From Candidatus Rhodoferax randersensis (lineage in GTDB: Bacteria > Pseudomonadota > Gammaproteobacteria > Burkholderiales > Burkholderiaceae_C): 64,000 bases of DNA. The stretch spans positions 1-64,000 of the forward strand of contig JADKEH010000012.1 in assembly GCA_016718155.1 (NCBI GenBank), written 5' to 3'. Within the stretch, counting starts at the first letter, position 1. Each line of letters opens with the position of its first letter. The notes under the pieces are model-generated. The model was given only the letters and a program-made list of their open reading frames with translations, was not told the DNA's origin and did not search any database. The translations under genes were made by a program, and so were the position numbers. Shown here piece by piece: positions 48,671 through 57,890 of this stretch.

Positions 48671-50407
48671 ATGTTGCTTTTGACGCGCCTGGTTGCGCCC
48701 ATCCTTCTCATTGCCGCCCTGAGCGCGAACGGGCAAACCCCGATCAAAAGTGGCGAGCCAGCGCTCGGCTCCGCGCTGAACAGCGAGTTGTTCTATCAAT
48801 TGTTGATCGCTGAACTGCAGGTAAGCGGCGGCGAGCCGGGCGCGGGTTTTTCGCTGGTACTCGATGCTGCCAACAAGACGCGCGATGCCAAGCTCTATCA
48901 ACGTGCCGTGGAGATTGCACTGCAGGCTCGATCCGGCGACTCCGCCTTGATGGCGGCCCGAGCATGGAAACAAGCCCACCCATCGTCGCGGGAGGCCAAC
49001 CGCTACACCTTGCAGATCCTGATCAACATGAACCGGATCGGCGAGATTGTTGAGCCCTTAAAGAGAGAAATCACCCTGATGGACGGCAAGGAAAGGGTTG
49101 CCGCCGTGACGGCCCTCCCGCGCTACTTTGGCCGGACCAGCAACAAAATACTGGTCGCCAGCGTGGTGGAGCAGGCGCTGGCTGAGTACGTCAGCAGTGG
49201 CCCACTCGGTGTCGCGGCATGGACCACGATCGGTCGCTTGCGCCTGGAGGCCGACAACCCGACCGGCGCCCTTGAGGCCGCCCGCTCCGCGCAGGCCCTC
49301 GATCCCAAGGCCGACGGACCGGCGTTGTTGGCCCTGACGCTGATGAACCCCAAACTTCCTCAGGCCGAAGTGCTGGTAAGGAAGCACCTGGAGGGCAAGC
49401 CGCAGGCCGAGCTTCGAATGGCCTATGCGCAGGCCTTGCTCGGCGCCCAGCGCTATGGCGAGGCCTCCGCGCAACTTCAATCGGTCACCACCGAAAAACC
49501 GGATCTGGCGCAGGCTTGGCTGATCCAGGGCACGCTGGAGCTTCAGGATGCCAAGCTGGAAGCTGCAGAGAAGTCATTTCGCAACTACATCAAATTGGTC
49601 CCATCAATCGCACCGGCCAAGTCGGCCGACGACACTGATCGGGGTCTGGCCCAGGCCTTCCTGTCGCTGGCCCAGATTGCCGAACAACGCAGAGATTTCG
49701 TCCTGGCCCAGTCCTGGCTGGACCGCATCCATAACCCCGAAGATCAACCCAACGTTCAGATTCGCCGCGCATCGCTGCTGGCCCGTCAGGGCAAACTCGA
49801 TCAGGCCCGAAAACTTCTGCGCGATTTGCCTGCAAGCAGCCCCGCGCAAGAGCGTTTCCGCATGGTTGCCGAAGTCCAGTTGTTGCGCGACCAGAAGCAC
49901 TACCATGCCGCCTTTGAGATGCTGGCCGAAGCCACCAAGCGCGATCCGTCTGATCTGGATCTGGCCTACGACATGGCGATGGTGGCCGAGAAACTGGGTC
50001 GCACGCAGGAAATGGAGCGCTTGCTTCGCGCCGTCATCGCGGGCCGCCCCGACTACCACCACGCCTACAACGCACTGGGCTACTCCCTGGCAGAACGAAA
50101 TGTTCGCCTGCCCGAGGCCCGCCAGTTGATCCTGAAAGCGCTGGAGTACGCCCCGGATGACCCTCTGATCTCCGACAGCCTGGGCTGGGTCGAGTTTCGC
50201 CTGGGCAACTTGCCCGAGGCGGCACGAATCCTTCAAGCGGCATTCAAAGCCAAACCAGATGCCGAGATCGCCGCCCACTTGGGCGAGGTGATGTGGACCA
50301 TGGGCCGTCGCGACCAGGCCACCGCCATCTGGAAAGAGGGCCAATTGCTTGGCGCCGACAACGAAACCCTGCTTGAAACCCTCAAGCGCTTGCGGGTGCG
50401 ATGGTAG
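48671..50407 (+). CDS. Tetratricopeptide-repeat periplasmic protein
   Basis: The 578-residue protein starts with a signal peptide (MLLLTRLVAPILLIAALSAN) and then consists almost wholly of TPR-like helical repeats. Examples are ELFYQLLIAELQVSGGEPGA and YDMAMVAEKLGRTQEMERLL, ending with HHAYNALGYSLAERNVRLPE. It is the usual neighbour upstream of lolB in betaproteobacteria, and its stop overlaps lolB by 7 nt. A link to outer-membrane biogenesis is inferred from this context only. GTG 48647 or ATG 48653 are possible earlier starts; 48671 places the signal peptide at the N-terminus. Confidence 0.85.
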   Translation: MLLLTRLVAPILLIAALSANGQTPIKSGEPALGSALNSELFYQLLIAELQVSGGEPGAGFSLVLDAANKTRDAKLYQRAVEIALQARSGDSALMAARAWKQAHPSSREANRYTLQILINMNRIGEIVEPLKREITLMDGKERVAAVTALPRYFGRTSNKILVASVVEQALAEYVSSGPLGVAAWTTIGRLRLEADNPTGALEAARSAQALDPKADGPALLALTLMNPKLPQAEVLVRKHLEGKPQAELRMAYAQALLGAQRYGEASAQLQSVTTEKPDLAQAWLIQGTLELQDAKLEAAEKSFRNYIKLVPSIAPAKSADDTDRGLAQAFLSLAQIAEQRRDFVLAQSWLDRIHNPEDQPNVQIRRASLLARQGKLDQARKLLRDLPASSPAQERFRMVAEVQLLRDQKHYHAAFEMLAEATKRDPSDLDLAYDMAMVAEKLGRTQEMERLLRAVIAGRPDYHHAYNALGYSLAERNVRLPEARQLILKALEYAPDDPLISDSLGWVEFRLGNLPEAARILQAAFKAKPDAEIAAHLGEVMWTMGRRDQATAIWKEGQLLGADNETLLETLKRLRVRW

Positions 50408-50910
50408 CGGCGACTGGCACGCGAAGGTGGGCGGTGCATGCGGTTTTGGCTGCCGTGCTAACGCTCACGGCGTGCGCGCAGTCTGACAGACATCGGATGC
50501 CAAGTGGCGCTGCCGCCAGGGCCTGGCACGGTCGCCTGGGACTACGCGTCGAGTCAAGCCCGGTCCAGTCATTTACCGCGACGCTTGACCTCAGCGGTGA
50601 CGCGCAAGTCGGCGATCTGGTTCTATCCAGTGCGCTTGGCACGGCATTGCTGGCGCTGTCATGGCGCCCAGGCCACGCAACCTTGCAACGCGACGGCCAG
50701 TCGCGCGAATATGGCTCGGTATCGGAGCTGATGCTGGACGCACTGGGCGCTGACCTGCCCATGACTGCCCTGTTTGCCTGGCTCGCCGGCCACGACGCGG
50801 TGGTGGCCGGTTGGCAGGCGGACCTGTCCCAATTGAGCAGCGGGCGTTTGTCGGCCCGGCGCAGCGAGCCTGCACCAGTGGTGGAACTGCGCCTGATGCT
50901 GGAGCCATGA
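50401..50910 (+). CDS. lolB: Outer-membrane lipoprotein receptor LolB
   Basis: Receives lipoproteins from LolA and inserts them into the outer membrane. The 169-residue protein has a lipoprotein signal peptide with lipobox LTAC (Cys about residue 25) and the LolB fold (AWHGRLGLRVESSPVQSFTA, LLALSWRPGHATLQRDGQ, MTALFAWLAGHD). GTG/ATG choice: the ATG at 50401 overlaps the TPR gene. ispE follows after 22 nt. Confidence 0.88.
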   Translation: MVAATGTRRWAVHAVLAAVLTLTACAQSDRHRMPSGAAARAWHGRLGLRVESSPVQSFTATLDLSGDAQVGDLVLSSALGTALLALSWRPGHATLQRDGQSREYGSVSELMLDALGADLPMTALFAWLAGHDAVVAGWQADLSQLSSGRLSARRSEPAPVVELRLMLEP

Positions 50911-50932
50911 GCCTCAGTTACGCCTGTCACCC

Positions 50933-51802
50933 ATGATTTCCCTGTACGACGTGGCAGCGCCTGCCAAGCTCAACCTGTTCCTGCATATCACCGGTCGCCG
51001 CGGCGACGGCTACCACCTGCTTCAATCGGTGTTCATGCTGATCGACTGGTGCGACACGCTCAACTTTGAATTGCGCCGCGATGGCTGCGTCACTCGCGAA
51101 GACTTGGCCGCAAGTCTGCCGCCCGACGACCTTATCGTGCGCTCGGCACGCGCCCTGCAAGCTGCCACCGGTACCCGCCTGGGAGCCCACATTGGCGTGC
51201 ACAAGCGAGTTCCGGCGCAAGCCGGCATGGGCGGCGGTTCCTCGGACGCGGCGTCCACCCTGCTGGCTCTGAACCGCCTTTGGCAACTGGACCTGCCCTT
51301 GAGCGCGCTGAAGCGCATTGGGCTCGCGCTTGGTGCCGATGTGCCCTTCTTTCTGGGCGGGCGCAACGCCTGGGTGGAGGGTATTGGCGAAAAGATCACG
51401 CCCATCCAACTCCCCATTGGGCGCTTCCTGGTTGTCAAACCCGCCCAAGGGTTGGAGACCCGCTCAATTTTCTCGGACCCCGCCCTGAAACGCGATACCG
51501 AGACTGCTATAATCTCAGGCTTCGCTGCAAATGCATTCGGTTTTGGCCGAAACGACTTGCAGCCTGTAGCGCAGAAGCTCTGCCCAGGCGTGACGCAAGC
51601 CCTTCAGTGGCTGCAATCGGCTGGACTCAGTGGGCGCATGACAGGCTCTGGTAGTGCTGTGTTTGCACCGGTGCTGCAAGACTTCAACTTGGGTTCCATC
51701 CCGCATGGGTTTCAAGTCAGGTTGTGCAACAGTTTGGAGATTCACCCTTTGCTTGGTTGGGCTCTGGACGACAGTTTTCGGGTTGACCACCCAAGTGGTT
51801 GA
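50933..51802 (+). CDS. ispE: 4-diphosphocytidyl-2-C-methyl-D-erythritol kinase IspE
   Basis: GHMP kinase of the MEP isoprenoid pathway. The 289-residue protein shows the substrate motif PAKLNLFLHITGRRGDGYH, the ATP motif VPAQAGMGGGSSDAAS and the third GHMP motif MTGSGSAVFAPV. It is followed 7 nt later by tRNA-Gln, as in related genomes, suggesting that the tRNA may be processed from the same transcript. Confidence 0.96.
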   Translation: MISLYDVAAPAKLNLFLHITGRRGDGYHLLQSVFMLIDWCDTLNFELRRDGCVTREDLAASLPPDDLIVRSARALQAATGTRLGAHIGVHKRVPAQAGMGGGSSDAASTLLALNRLWQLDLPLSALKRIGLALGADVPFFLGGRNAWVEGIGEKITPIQLPIGRFLVVKPAQGLETRSIFSDPALKRDTETAIISGFAANAFGFGRNDLQPVAQKLCPGVTQALQWLQSAGLSGRMTGSGSAVFAPVLQDFNLGSIPHGFQVRLCNSLEIHPLLGWALDDSFRVDHPSG

Positions 51803-51809
51803 CCGGTGT

Positions 51810-51886
51810 AGGGGAGTCGCCAAGTTGGTTAAGGCACTGGATTTTGATTCCAGCATGCGAAGGTTCGAATCCTTCCTCCCCTGCCA
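51810..51886 (+). tRNA. tRNA-Gln (TTG anticodon)
   Basis: Acceptor AGGGGAG pairs fully with CTCCCCT; discriminator G and CCA are encoded. Anticodon stem CTGGA / TCCAG encloses TTTTGAT, giving anticodon TTG. T loop is TTCGAAT. It lies between ispE and prs. Confidence 0.97.
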
Positions 51887-51951
51887 AGCCGGGTGTACGC
51901 CCTGGCGATTCGACGTGCAGGCTCAAACAAAATTCACTGGCTGGACTAAGC

Positions 51952-52929
51952 ATGCAGGCTCCTCAACCCCCTGACTTCATGGTTTTTACCGGCAATGCCA
52001 ATCCCGGGATGGCAGCAGACATCGCGGAGCACCTTGGCATTTCCTTGGGGGCCGCCACCGTGGGCCGCTTTTCGGACGGCGAGGTCACGGTCGAGATCAA
52101 TCAGAACGTGCGTGCCCGCGACGTGTTCGTGGTGCAGTCCACATGCGCCCCGACCAACGAAAACCTGATGGAGTTGCTCATCATGGTGGATGCGCTCAAG
52201 CGCGCATCGGCCGAGCGCATCAGCGCCGTGATTCCCTACTTTGGCTACGCCCGGCAAGATCGCCGACCGCGCTCCACCCGGGTTCCGATCACGGCCAAGG
52301 TCGTGGCCAACATGTTGCAGGCGGTCGGTGTCGCGCGCGTCCTGACCATGGACCTGCACGCCGACCAGATTCAGGGCTTCTTTGACATTCCGGTCGACAA
52401 CATCTACGCCTCCCCAGTGCTGCTTGGCGATTTGCGCCAGAAGAACTACGACGACCTGATTGTCGTGTCCCCCGACGTCGGCGGCGTGGTGCGCGCGCGC
52501 GCGCTGGCCAAACAGCTCAACTGTGACCTGGCGATCATCGACAAACGTCGCCCCAGGGCCAACGTCAGCGAAGTGATGCATGTCATCGGCGAGATCGATG
52601 GACGCAATTGCGTGATCATGGACGACATGATCGACACCGCCGGCACGCTGGTCAAGGCGGCCGAGGTGCTGAAGGAACGCGGCGCCAAGAAGGTCTACGC
52701 CTATTGCACCCACCCGATCTTTTCGGGTCCGGCCATCGAGCGCATCAACAATGGCAGCGCGCTTGACGAGGTCGTTGTCACCAACACCATTCCGCTGAAC
52801 CAGGCAGCGACCGCCAGCCCCAAGATTCGCCAACTCACCGTCGCACCGCTCATCGCCGAGACGATTCAGCGCATTGCCAAGGGTGAGTCGGTCATGAGTT
52901 TGTTCTCGGATCAGGAAAATCTCTTCTAG
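51952..52929 (+). CDS. prs: Ribose-phosphate pyrophosphokinase
   Basis: Makes PRPP for nucleotide, His and Trp synthesis. The 325-residue protein has FMVFTGNANPGMAADIAEHL, the PRPP synthase signature DLHADQIQGFFDIPVDN, the flexible loop KRRPRANVSEV and the ribose-phosphate site DDMIDTAGTL. ATG at 51952 gives the family N-terminus; the region upstream in frame runs back through the tRNA gene and is not coding. rplY follows after 108 nt. Confidence 0.96.
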   Translation: MQAPQPPDFMVFTGNANPGMAADIAEHLGISLGAATVGRFSDGEVTVEINQNVRARDVFVVQSTCAPTNENLMELLIMVDALKRASAERISAVIPYFGYARQDRRPRSTRVPITAKVVANMLQAVGVARVLTMDLHADQIQGFFDIPVDNIYASPVLLGDLRQKNYDDLIVVSPDVGGVVRARALAKQLNCDLAIIDKRRPRANVSEVMHVIGEIDGRNCVIMDDMIDTAGTLVKAAEVLKERGAKKVYAYCTHPIFSGPAIERINNGSALDEVVVTNTIPLNQAATASPKIRQLTVAPLIAETIQRIAKGESVMSLFSDQENLF

Positions 52930-52959
52930 GATTTCTGATCGGAACAACATCGCAGGCCC

Positions 52960-52993
52960 GCACGCTTGATCGCGTGCACCAGGGTCTTTTTTA
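52960..52993 (+). terminator. Weak terminator-like hairpin between prs and rplY
   Basis: Stem GCACGC / GCGTGC is separated from a six-T run by about ten bases, so any termination would be partial. It could set the ratio of prs to rplY expression. Confidence 0.35.
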
Positions 52994-53037
52994 ATCGGAG
53001 TCACACTGGTCGCGGTGGACTCTTACAGGAGTTGAGT

Positions 53038-53748
53038 ATGAAATTCGTCGCTTTTGAGCGCGCCAAGCAGGGTACGGGTGCGAGCCGCCGTCTCCGCATT
53101 TCGGGTCGCACACCCGCCATCGTTTATGGCGGCACCGCCGAGCCGCAAGCTGTTGAGCTGGACCACAATGCCTTGTGGCATGCCCTGAAGAAGGAAGCCT
53201 TCCACGCCACCGTGCTGGACATGGAATTCAAGGGCGCGGACCACAAGGTTCTGTTGCGCAACGTGCAAATGCACCCCTACAAGCAAATGGTGCTGCACGT
53301 GGACTTTCAGCGTGTTGACGCCAACACCAAGCTGCACATGAAGGTGCCACTGCACTACAGCGGCGACGAAAACTCGCCCGCAGTCAAGACCGAAGGTTGC
53401 ATCGCCAACCACATCGTGACCGAGATTGAAGTGCTGTGCCTGCCCGCCGATCTGCCCGAATTCATTGCCGTGGATTTGAGCGGTCTGAAAAAGGGCGTCT
53501 CGCTGCACCTCAACGACATCGCGCTGCCCAAGGGCGTGACCGCCGTCACGCACGGCAAGAACAACCCGGTGCTGGTCTCGGTAGTGATGGTTGCCGGCGC
53601 AGAAGTCCCTGCAGCCGAAGCAGCCGACGCTACAGCGGCTCCCGCAGCAGGTGGCAAGGCAGCCGCAGCCAAAGCACCGGCCGCCGCCAAGGGCGCTGCT
53701 GGCGCCAAGGCGCCCGCCGCTGCCAAAGCACCCGCCGCCAAGAAGTAA
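53038..53748 (+). CDS. rplY: 50S ribosomal protein L25/Ctc with Ala-Lys-rich tail
   Basis: Binds 5S rRNA. The 236-residue protein has the L25 domain (MKFVAFERAKQGTGASRRLR, RTPAIVYGG), the C-terminal TL5/Ctc domain (LHMKVPLHYSGDENSPAVKT to GVTAVTHGKNNPVLVSVVM) and a tail of about 45 residues made of AAAKAPAAAK-type repeats. The tail resembles that of the SWIB protein at the other end of the window. ATG at 53038 has AGGAG upstream. A good terminator follows. Confidence 0.95.
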   Translation: MKFVAFERAKQGTGASRRLRISGRTPAIVYGGTAEPQAVELDHNALWHALKKEAFHATVLDMEFKGADHKVLLRNVQMHPYKQMVLHVDFQRVDANTKLHMKVPLHYSGDENSPAVKTEGCIANHIVTEIEVLCLPADLPEFIAVDLSGLKKGVSLHLNDIALPKGVTAVTHGKNNPVLVSVVMVAGAEVPAAEAADATAAPAAGGKAAAAKAPAAAKGAAGAKAPAAAKAPAAKK

Positions 53749-53823
53749 CCTGCTACTTGGCGGAGCAGCCGCCGTGGCGCTCACGGTACACGCGCTGCAC
53801 TGCACGATCTGGCAACTTGCCAG

Positions 53824-53857
53824 GAATACGGCCCACTTGAGTGGGCCGTATTCTTTG
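53824..53857 (+). terminator. Rho-independent terminator after rplY
   Basis: Perfect 13-bp stem GAATACGGCCCAC / GTGGGCCGTATTC with TTGA loop, followed by TTT, 75 nt after the rplY stop. Confidence 0.85.
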
Positions 53858-53915
53858 GCGCAACCGTGCCGCGCGTAGCCATCGCCGCAGGCACCTCTGA
53901 ACCGATAATCAGCCC

Positions 53916-54572
53916 ATGATCAAGCTCTTTGTGGGTCTTGGAAATCCCGGACCCGACTACGAATCGACCCGCCACAACGCCGGCTTCTGGTGGCTTGACG
54001 CGGTCGCGCGCGAACTCAAACTCACGCTGGCGATGGACCGGGGCTACCATGGCCTGCTCGCCCGAGGCAATGCGAATGGCCAGACGATCTGGCTGCTGGC
54101 GCCTCAGACCTTCATGAACCTCTCAGGCAAGTCCGTAGCCGCACTTGCTCGGTTTTTCAAAATCGCCCCCAATGAAATCCTGGTTGCCCACGACGAGCTT
54201 GATGTGGTTCCGGGGGAAGTCAAACTCAAGCTTGGTGGCAGCCACGCGGGCCACAATGGGCTGCGCGACATTCATGATCAACTGGGCACGGACGACTACT
54301 GGCGCTTGCGATTGGGGGTGGGCCATCCCGGCGTCAAGTCAGAAGTGATCAACTGGGTTCTGAAGAAGCCCTCACTCGACCACCGGATCGCGATCGACCA
54401 GGCGATTGACCGCAGCATCAAGGCCCTGCCCCACTTCCTGAGCGGCGACATGGCCAAGGCCACCATGCTGATCCACACCAGCAAGCCGCCTCGCCCCAAA
54501 CCGCCCCGCCAACCCAAGCCGCCTTCGCCACCGGTGGACGCAAGTCACTTGCCCGGCACGGAGGGTGCCTGA
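53916..54572 (+). CDS. pth: Peptidyl-tRNA hydrolase
   Basis: Releases peptides from prematurely dropped peptidyl-tRNA. The 218-residue protein has GLGNPGPDYESTRHNAGFW with the catalytic His, PQTFMNLSGKSV, VAHDELDVVPG and GSHAGHNGLRDI. About 25 residues beyond the usual end are Pro/Lys-rich (KPPRPKPPRQPKPPSPP). The 3' end overlaps the ferredoxin gene tail-to-tail by 28 nt, so this tail is partly encoded opposite ferredoxin codons. Confidence 0.95.
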   Translation: MIKLFVGLGNPGPDYESTRHNAGFWWLDAVARELKLTLAMDRGYHGLLARGNANGQTIWLLAPQTFMNLSGKSVAALARFFKIAPNEILVAHDELDVVPGEVKLKLGGSHAGHNGLRDIHDQLGTDDYWRLRLGVGHPGVKSEVINWVLKKPSLDHRIAIDQAIDRSIKALPHFLSGDMAKATMLIHTSKPPRPKPPRQPKPPSPPVDASHLPGTEGA

Positions 54573-54814
54573 TCCTTCAGACGAAGGTACTTCTGCCATA
54601 GCGTTTCCCGATCCTCGACAAACTGCGGATTGACCGGAATGCACGCCACCGGACACACTTGCACGCACTGCGGCTGATCAAAGTGGCCCACGCATTCGGT
54701 GCACTTGGCTGGGTCAATCTCGTAGATTTCGGCACCCAGGTAGATCGCTTCATTCGGGCACTCTGGCTCGCACACATCACAGTTGATGCAGTCGTCGGTG
54801 ATCATCAAGGCCAT
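54545..54814 (-). CDS. 2[4Fe-4S] ferredoxin of the YfhL/Allochromatium type
   Basis: An 89-residue electron carrier. The first cluster motif is CINCDVCEPECP; the second is C-x2-C-x8-C-x3-C (CTECVGHFDQPQCVQVCP), the eight-residue loop typical of the Alvin-type ferredoxins with very low potentials. ATG at 54814 (MALMITDDCINC) is the family start. A decayed palindromic repeat lies just upstream (54828-54873) and will overlap its promoter or leader. Confidence 0.93.
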   Translation of the reverse strand: MALMITDDCINCDVCEPECPNEAIYLGAEIYEIDPAKCTECVGHFDQPQCVQVCPVACIPVNPQFVEDRETLWQKYLRLKDQAPSVPGK

Positions 54815-54827
54815 CGCCGCTGCTCCC

Positions 54828-54873
54828 CGTCGGTTGAGGGCAGAGCGTCGCTTCGCCCCGGTCTGTGTCGCGG
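54828..54873. repeat. Decayed REP-like palindrome, GGACAGA subfamily
   Basis: CCGTCGGTTGAGGGCAGAGCG, then GGTCTGTGTCGCGG: the left arm has GGCAGA for GGACAGA and the right arm GGTCTGTG for GGTCTGTC, so two stem positions have changed. Confidence 0.7.
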
Positions 54874-55016
54874 AAATCTGGTACAAGTCGGCATACTCGG
54901 ATTATCGGCGGAGCTGGCGCGAAGCAGTGCCAATCCCCCTGCCACCAGCATGCTGATAATCGGGCTTTCCATCGCCAGGCAATCCGGCGCGGGCCTGCAC
55001 TGCAACCACGACCTTC

Positions 55017-55967
55017 ATGGGCTTGTACCTCCTCAAACGACTGCTGACACTGATTGCCACGCTGGTGGCGGCCTCAGCCATGGTGTTTCTGGTGCTGGAA
55101 ATTCTGCCAGGGGACGCCGCGTTGATCATGATGGGTCCGGACGCCGCGCCAGAGGCCGTGCGGGCGCTTGCCACCAAACTCGGCCTGGACCAGCCCGCGC
55201 TGCAGCGCTACGGGCATTGGGTGGTTGGACTGCTGACCGGCGAGTTGGGTGACAGCTACGCCTACAGCTCCCCCGTGGCCGAATTGATTGCCGAGCGACT
55301 GGCCGTGACCGTGCCCTTGGCACTGATGAGCATGGCGCTCACCACCGCCCTGGCCCTGAGCGTCGGCATCTATGCCGCCGCCCACCACAACCGCGTTGGC
55401 GACGTCGGGCTGATGGGTCTGACGCAACTGGGCATTGCCATCCCGAACTTCTGGTTTGCGATCGTGCTGATTTTGCTGTTCGCCGTGCATTTGCAGTGGT
55501 TCGCGGCAGGCGGTTTTCCGGGTTGGAGCGACGAGCCAGCGCTGGCACTCAAGGCACTGCTGCTGCCTGCCGTGTCGCTGGCCGTGGTCCAGTCGGCGAT
55601 CCTGGCCCGCATCACCCGCTCGGCAGTGCTGGACGTGCTGCGCGAGGACTATGTACGCACCGCCCGCTCCAAAGGGCTGTCGCGGCGCGCCACCTTGTGG
55701 GGCCACGTGTTGCGCAACGCCATGATTCCGGTCATCACCGTCATGGGCCTGCAGTTTGCCAATCTGCTGGCCGGCACCATCGTGGTGGAAAACGTGTTTT
55801 ATCTGCCCGGCCTGGGACGGCTGATCTTTCAGTCCATCGCCAACCGCGACGTCATCGTGGTGCGCAACTGCGTCATGCTATTGGCCGCCATGGTGATCAT
55901 CATCAATTTTGTGGTGGACGTGCTGTACGCCGTGATCGACCCGCGCGTCAAGGCCAACGATCTATGA
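55017..55967 (+). CDS. Dipeptide/nickel-type ABC transporter permease (DppB-like)
   Basis: A 316-residue inner-membrane permease: LLKRLLTLIATLVAASAMVF, EILPGDAALIMMG, and coupling loop LDVLREDYVRTARSKGLSRR. It starts the second peptide-type transporter in the window, with the order permease-permease-ATPase-ATPase and 4-nt overlaps or short gaps. It lacks the long periplasmic loop after helix 4 seen in dppB at 1966, so it is a different type. No binding-protein gene is adjacent; one may lie elsewhere. Confidence 0.88.
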   Translation: MGLYLLKRLLTLIATLVAASAMVFLVLEILPGDAALIMMGPDAAPEAVRALATKLGLDQPALQRYGHWVVGLLTGELGDSYAYSSPVAELIAERLAVTVPLALMSMALTTALALSVGIYAAAHHNRVGDVGLMGLTQLGIAIPNFWFAIVLILLFAVHLQWFAAGGFPGWSDEPALALKALLLPAVSLAVVQSAILARITRSAVLDVLREDYVRTARSKGLSRRATLWGHVLRNAMIPVITVMGLQFANLLAGTIVVENVFYLPGLGRLIFQSIANRDVIVVRNCVMLLAAMVIIINFVVDVLYAVIDPRVKANDL

Positions 55968-56899
55968 GCGCAGCGCCGGGCCGCCCCAAGCAAGCTCGCA
56001 CCGTAGCCCGTGAGGGCGAAGGTACTCCAGTGAGCGCAGCCCCAGCCACCGCGGGCAAGACGCCCCAGAGCCTGGCGGGCCGCTTGCGCCAGCAGCACAA
56101 CTTGCTTGTCGGCGCCTTGCTCACGCTGCTGCTGATCGGTGCGGCCTGCCTGTCACTGGTCTGGACGCCGTGGTCTGCGTTCGAGATCGACATGGCCGCC
56201 AAACTGCAGGGTCCCACCCGTCAGCACTGGCTGGGCACCGACCCGTTCGGGCGCGATGTGGCGTCCTTGCTGCTGATGGGCGCGCGCAACTCGATTCTGG
56301 TGGGCGTGATTGCGGTCAGCATTGGCCTGTTGCTGGGCACCGCCGCAGGTCTGCTGGCGGCGGCCCGGCGCGGCTGGGTGGAGGAGTTGGTCATGCGCCT
56401 GGCCGACTTCACCTTTGCCTTTCCCGCCATCCTGTCGGCCATCATGCTGACAGCCGTGTTTGGAGCCGGCATTGTCAACGCCATCATCGCCATCGGCATC
56501 TTCAACATCCCGACCTTCGCGCGCATCAGCCGCGCCTCGGCCAGGCAGATATGGGCCCGCGAATACGTGCTGGCGGCGCGCGCCTGTGGCAAGGGGCCCT
56601 GGCGCATCACGCTCGACCACGTGCTGCCCAACATCGCCTCGGTGTTGATCGTGCAGGCCACGATCCAGTTCGCCCTGGCGATCCTGGCCGAGGCGGCGCT
56701 GTCCTATTTGGGCCTGGGCACACAGCCTCCGCAGCCGTCCTGGGGTCGCATGCTGGCCGAAGCACAGACCCTGCTGTACCAGGCACCCCTGCTGGCGGTG
56801 TTCCCGGGCGTCGCCATTGCCATGGCCGTGCTGGGCCTGAACCTGCTGGGTGACGGCTTGCGCGATCTGCTCGATCCCAAGCTGACCAGAAAGCGTTGA
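55964..56899 (+). CDS. Dipeptide/nickel-type ABC transporter permease (DppC-like)
   Basis: The 311-residue partner permease has an N-terminal Pro/Ala-rich extension of about 35 residues, LGTDPFGRDVASLLLMGARN, and coupling loop RQIWAREYVLAARACGKG. The C-terminus NLLGDGLRDLLDPKLTRKR is typical. The ATG overlaps the upstream stop (ATGA). GTG at 56030 would remove the extension and is a possible alternative start. Confidence 0.88.
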   Translation: MSAAPGRPKQARTVAREGEGTPVSAAPATAGKTPQSLAGRLRQQHNLLVGALLTLLLIGAACLSLVWTPWSAFEIDMAAKLQGPTRQHWLGTDPFGRDVASLLLMGARNSILVGVIAVSIGLLLGTAAGLLAAARRGWVEELVMRLADFTFAFPAILSAIMLTAVFGAGIVNAIIAIGIFNIPTFARISRASARQIWAREYVLAARACGKGPWRITLDHVLPNIASVLIVQATIQFALAILAEAALSYLGLGTQPPQPSWGRMLAEAQTLLYQAPLLAVFPGVAIAMAVLGLNLLGDGLRDLLDPKLTRKR

Positions 56900-56903
56900 C
56901 GCC

Positions 56904-57890
56904 ATGGCGCTACTTGAAGTCCGCCATCTGAACGTGCAACTGCAGACACGCGATGGACCCGCCCTCGCGGTGCGGGACCTCAGTTTTGAACTCGACCGCG
57001 GACAGACGCTGGGACTGATCGGAGAGTCGGGCTGCGGCAAGTCCCTCACCGCCATGGCCTTGATGGGGCTGCTGCCGGAGGGCGCCCGCGTCACGGGCAG
57101 CATCGTGCTCGATGGCCAAGCTCTGGTGGGGCAGAGCGATACGATGCTGCAAAACATCCGGGGCAATCGCATCGGCATGGTGTTTCAGGAGCCGATGACC
57201 GCCCTCAATCCCGTGCACAGCATCGGCAAACAAGTGGCCGAGCCGCTGCGCCTGCACCGGGGAGCCTCAAGAGAACAGGCCCGGCACAAGGCCATCGCGT
57301 TGCTGGACCGGGTCGGAATCGACAACGCAGCCCGACGCTTTGACGCTTACCCGCATCAGTTCTCGGGCGGCCAGCGCCAACGCATCACCATTGCCATGGC
57401 CTTGGCCTGTGGGCCGGACCTGCTGATTGCGGATGAGCCCACGACCGCGCTGGACGTCACCGTGCAGCGCCAGATCCTGGACCTGATCAGCGAGCTGGTG
57501 CACGAGCGCCAGATGGCGCTGCTGCTGATCTCGCACGACCTGGGCGTGATTGCCCAGAACACCGCGCGCATGCTGGTGATGTATGGCGGGCGCGTGGTCG
57601 AGGGCGGCCCCAGCGCACAAGTATTCACGCAGATGGCCCATCCCTACACCGTGGGCCTGTTTGCCGCCCGGCCCCGCCTGGGCGCGCGCCGGGGCGAGCG
57701 CCTGCAAACCATTGCCGGTACCGTGCCCCAATTGCACGAACTCACCGCGCTGTGTCCGTTTGCCTCCCGCTGCGGCGTGGCGCTGCCCGCCTGCGACAGC
57801 CAAGCGCCGATCGCCAGCGATCTGGGAGGCGGCCACACCGCCCATTGCCTGCGCCTTGAGGGCCCCCGCCAGCAGGGGACACCCCAGTGA
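56904..57890 (+). CDS. Peptide-type ABC transporter ATP-binding protein (DppD-like)
   Basis: A 328-residue ATPase: Walker A GESGCGKSLT, Q-loop MVFQEPMTALNPVHS, signature FSGGQRQRITIAMAL, Walker B LLIADEPTTALD and H-loop LLISHDLGV, with CPFASRCGVALPAC in the C-terminal extension. Overlaps the next ATPase gene by 4 nt. Confidence 0.9.
   Translation: MALLEVRHLNVQLQTRDGPALAVRDLSFELDRGQTLGLIGESGCGKSLTAMALMGLLPEGARVTGSIVLDGQALVGQSDTMLQNIRGNRIGMVFQEPMTALNPVHSIGKQVAEPLRLHRGASREQARHKAIALLDRVGIDNAARRFDAYPHQFSGGQRQRITIAMALACGPDLLIADEPTTALDVTVQRQILDLISELVHERQMALLLISHDLGVIAQNTARMLVMYGGRVVEGGPSAQVFTQMAHPYTVGLFAARPRLGARRGERLQTIAGTVPQLHELTALCPFASRCGVALPACDSQAPIASDLGGGHTAHCLRLEGPRQQGTPQ

Noticed and set aside
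53600..53748. Direct repeats in the rplY tail as a mobile repeat
   Set aside because: They are codon-level Ala/Lys/Pro repeats inside one gene, not a dispersed element.
54815..55016. Remnant of a binding-protein gene upstream of the second ABC transporter
   Set aside because: No frame shows a signal peptide or SBP motifs; the only recognisable feature is the decayed palindrome.
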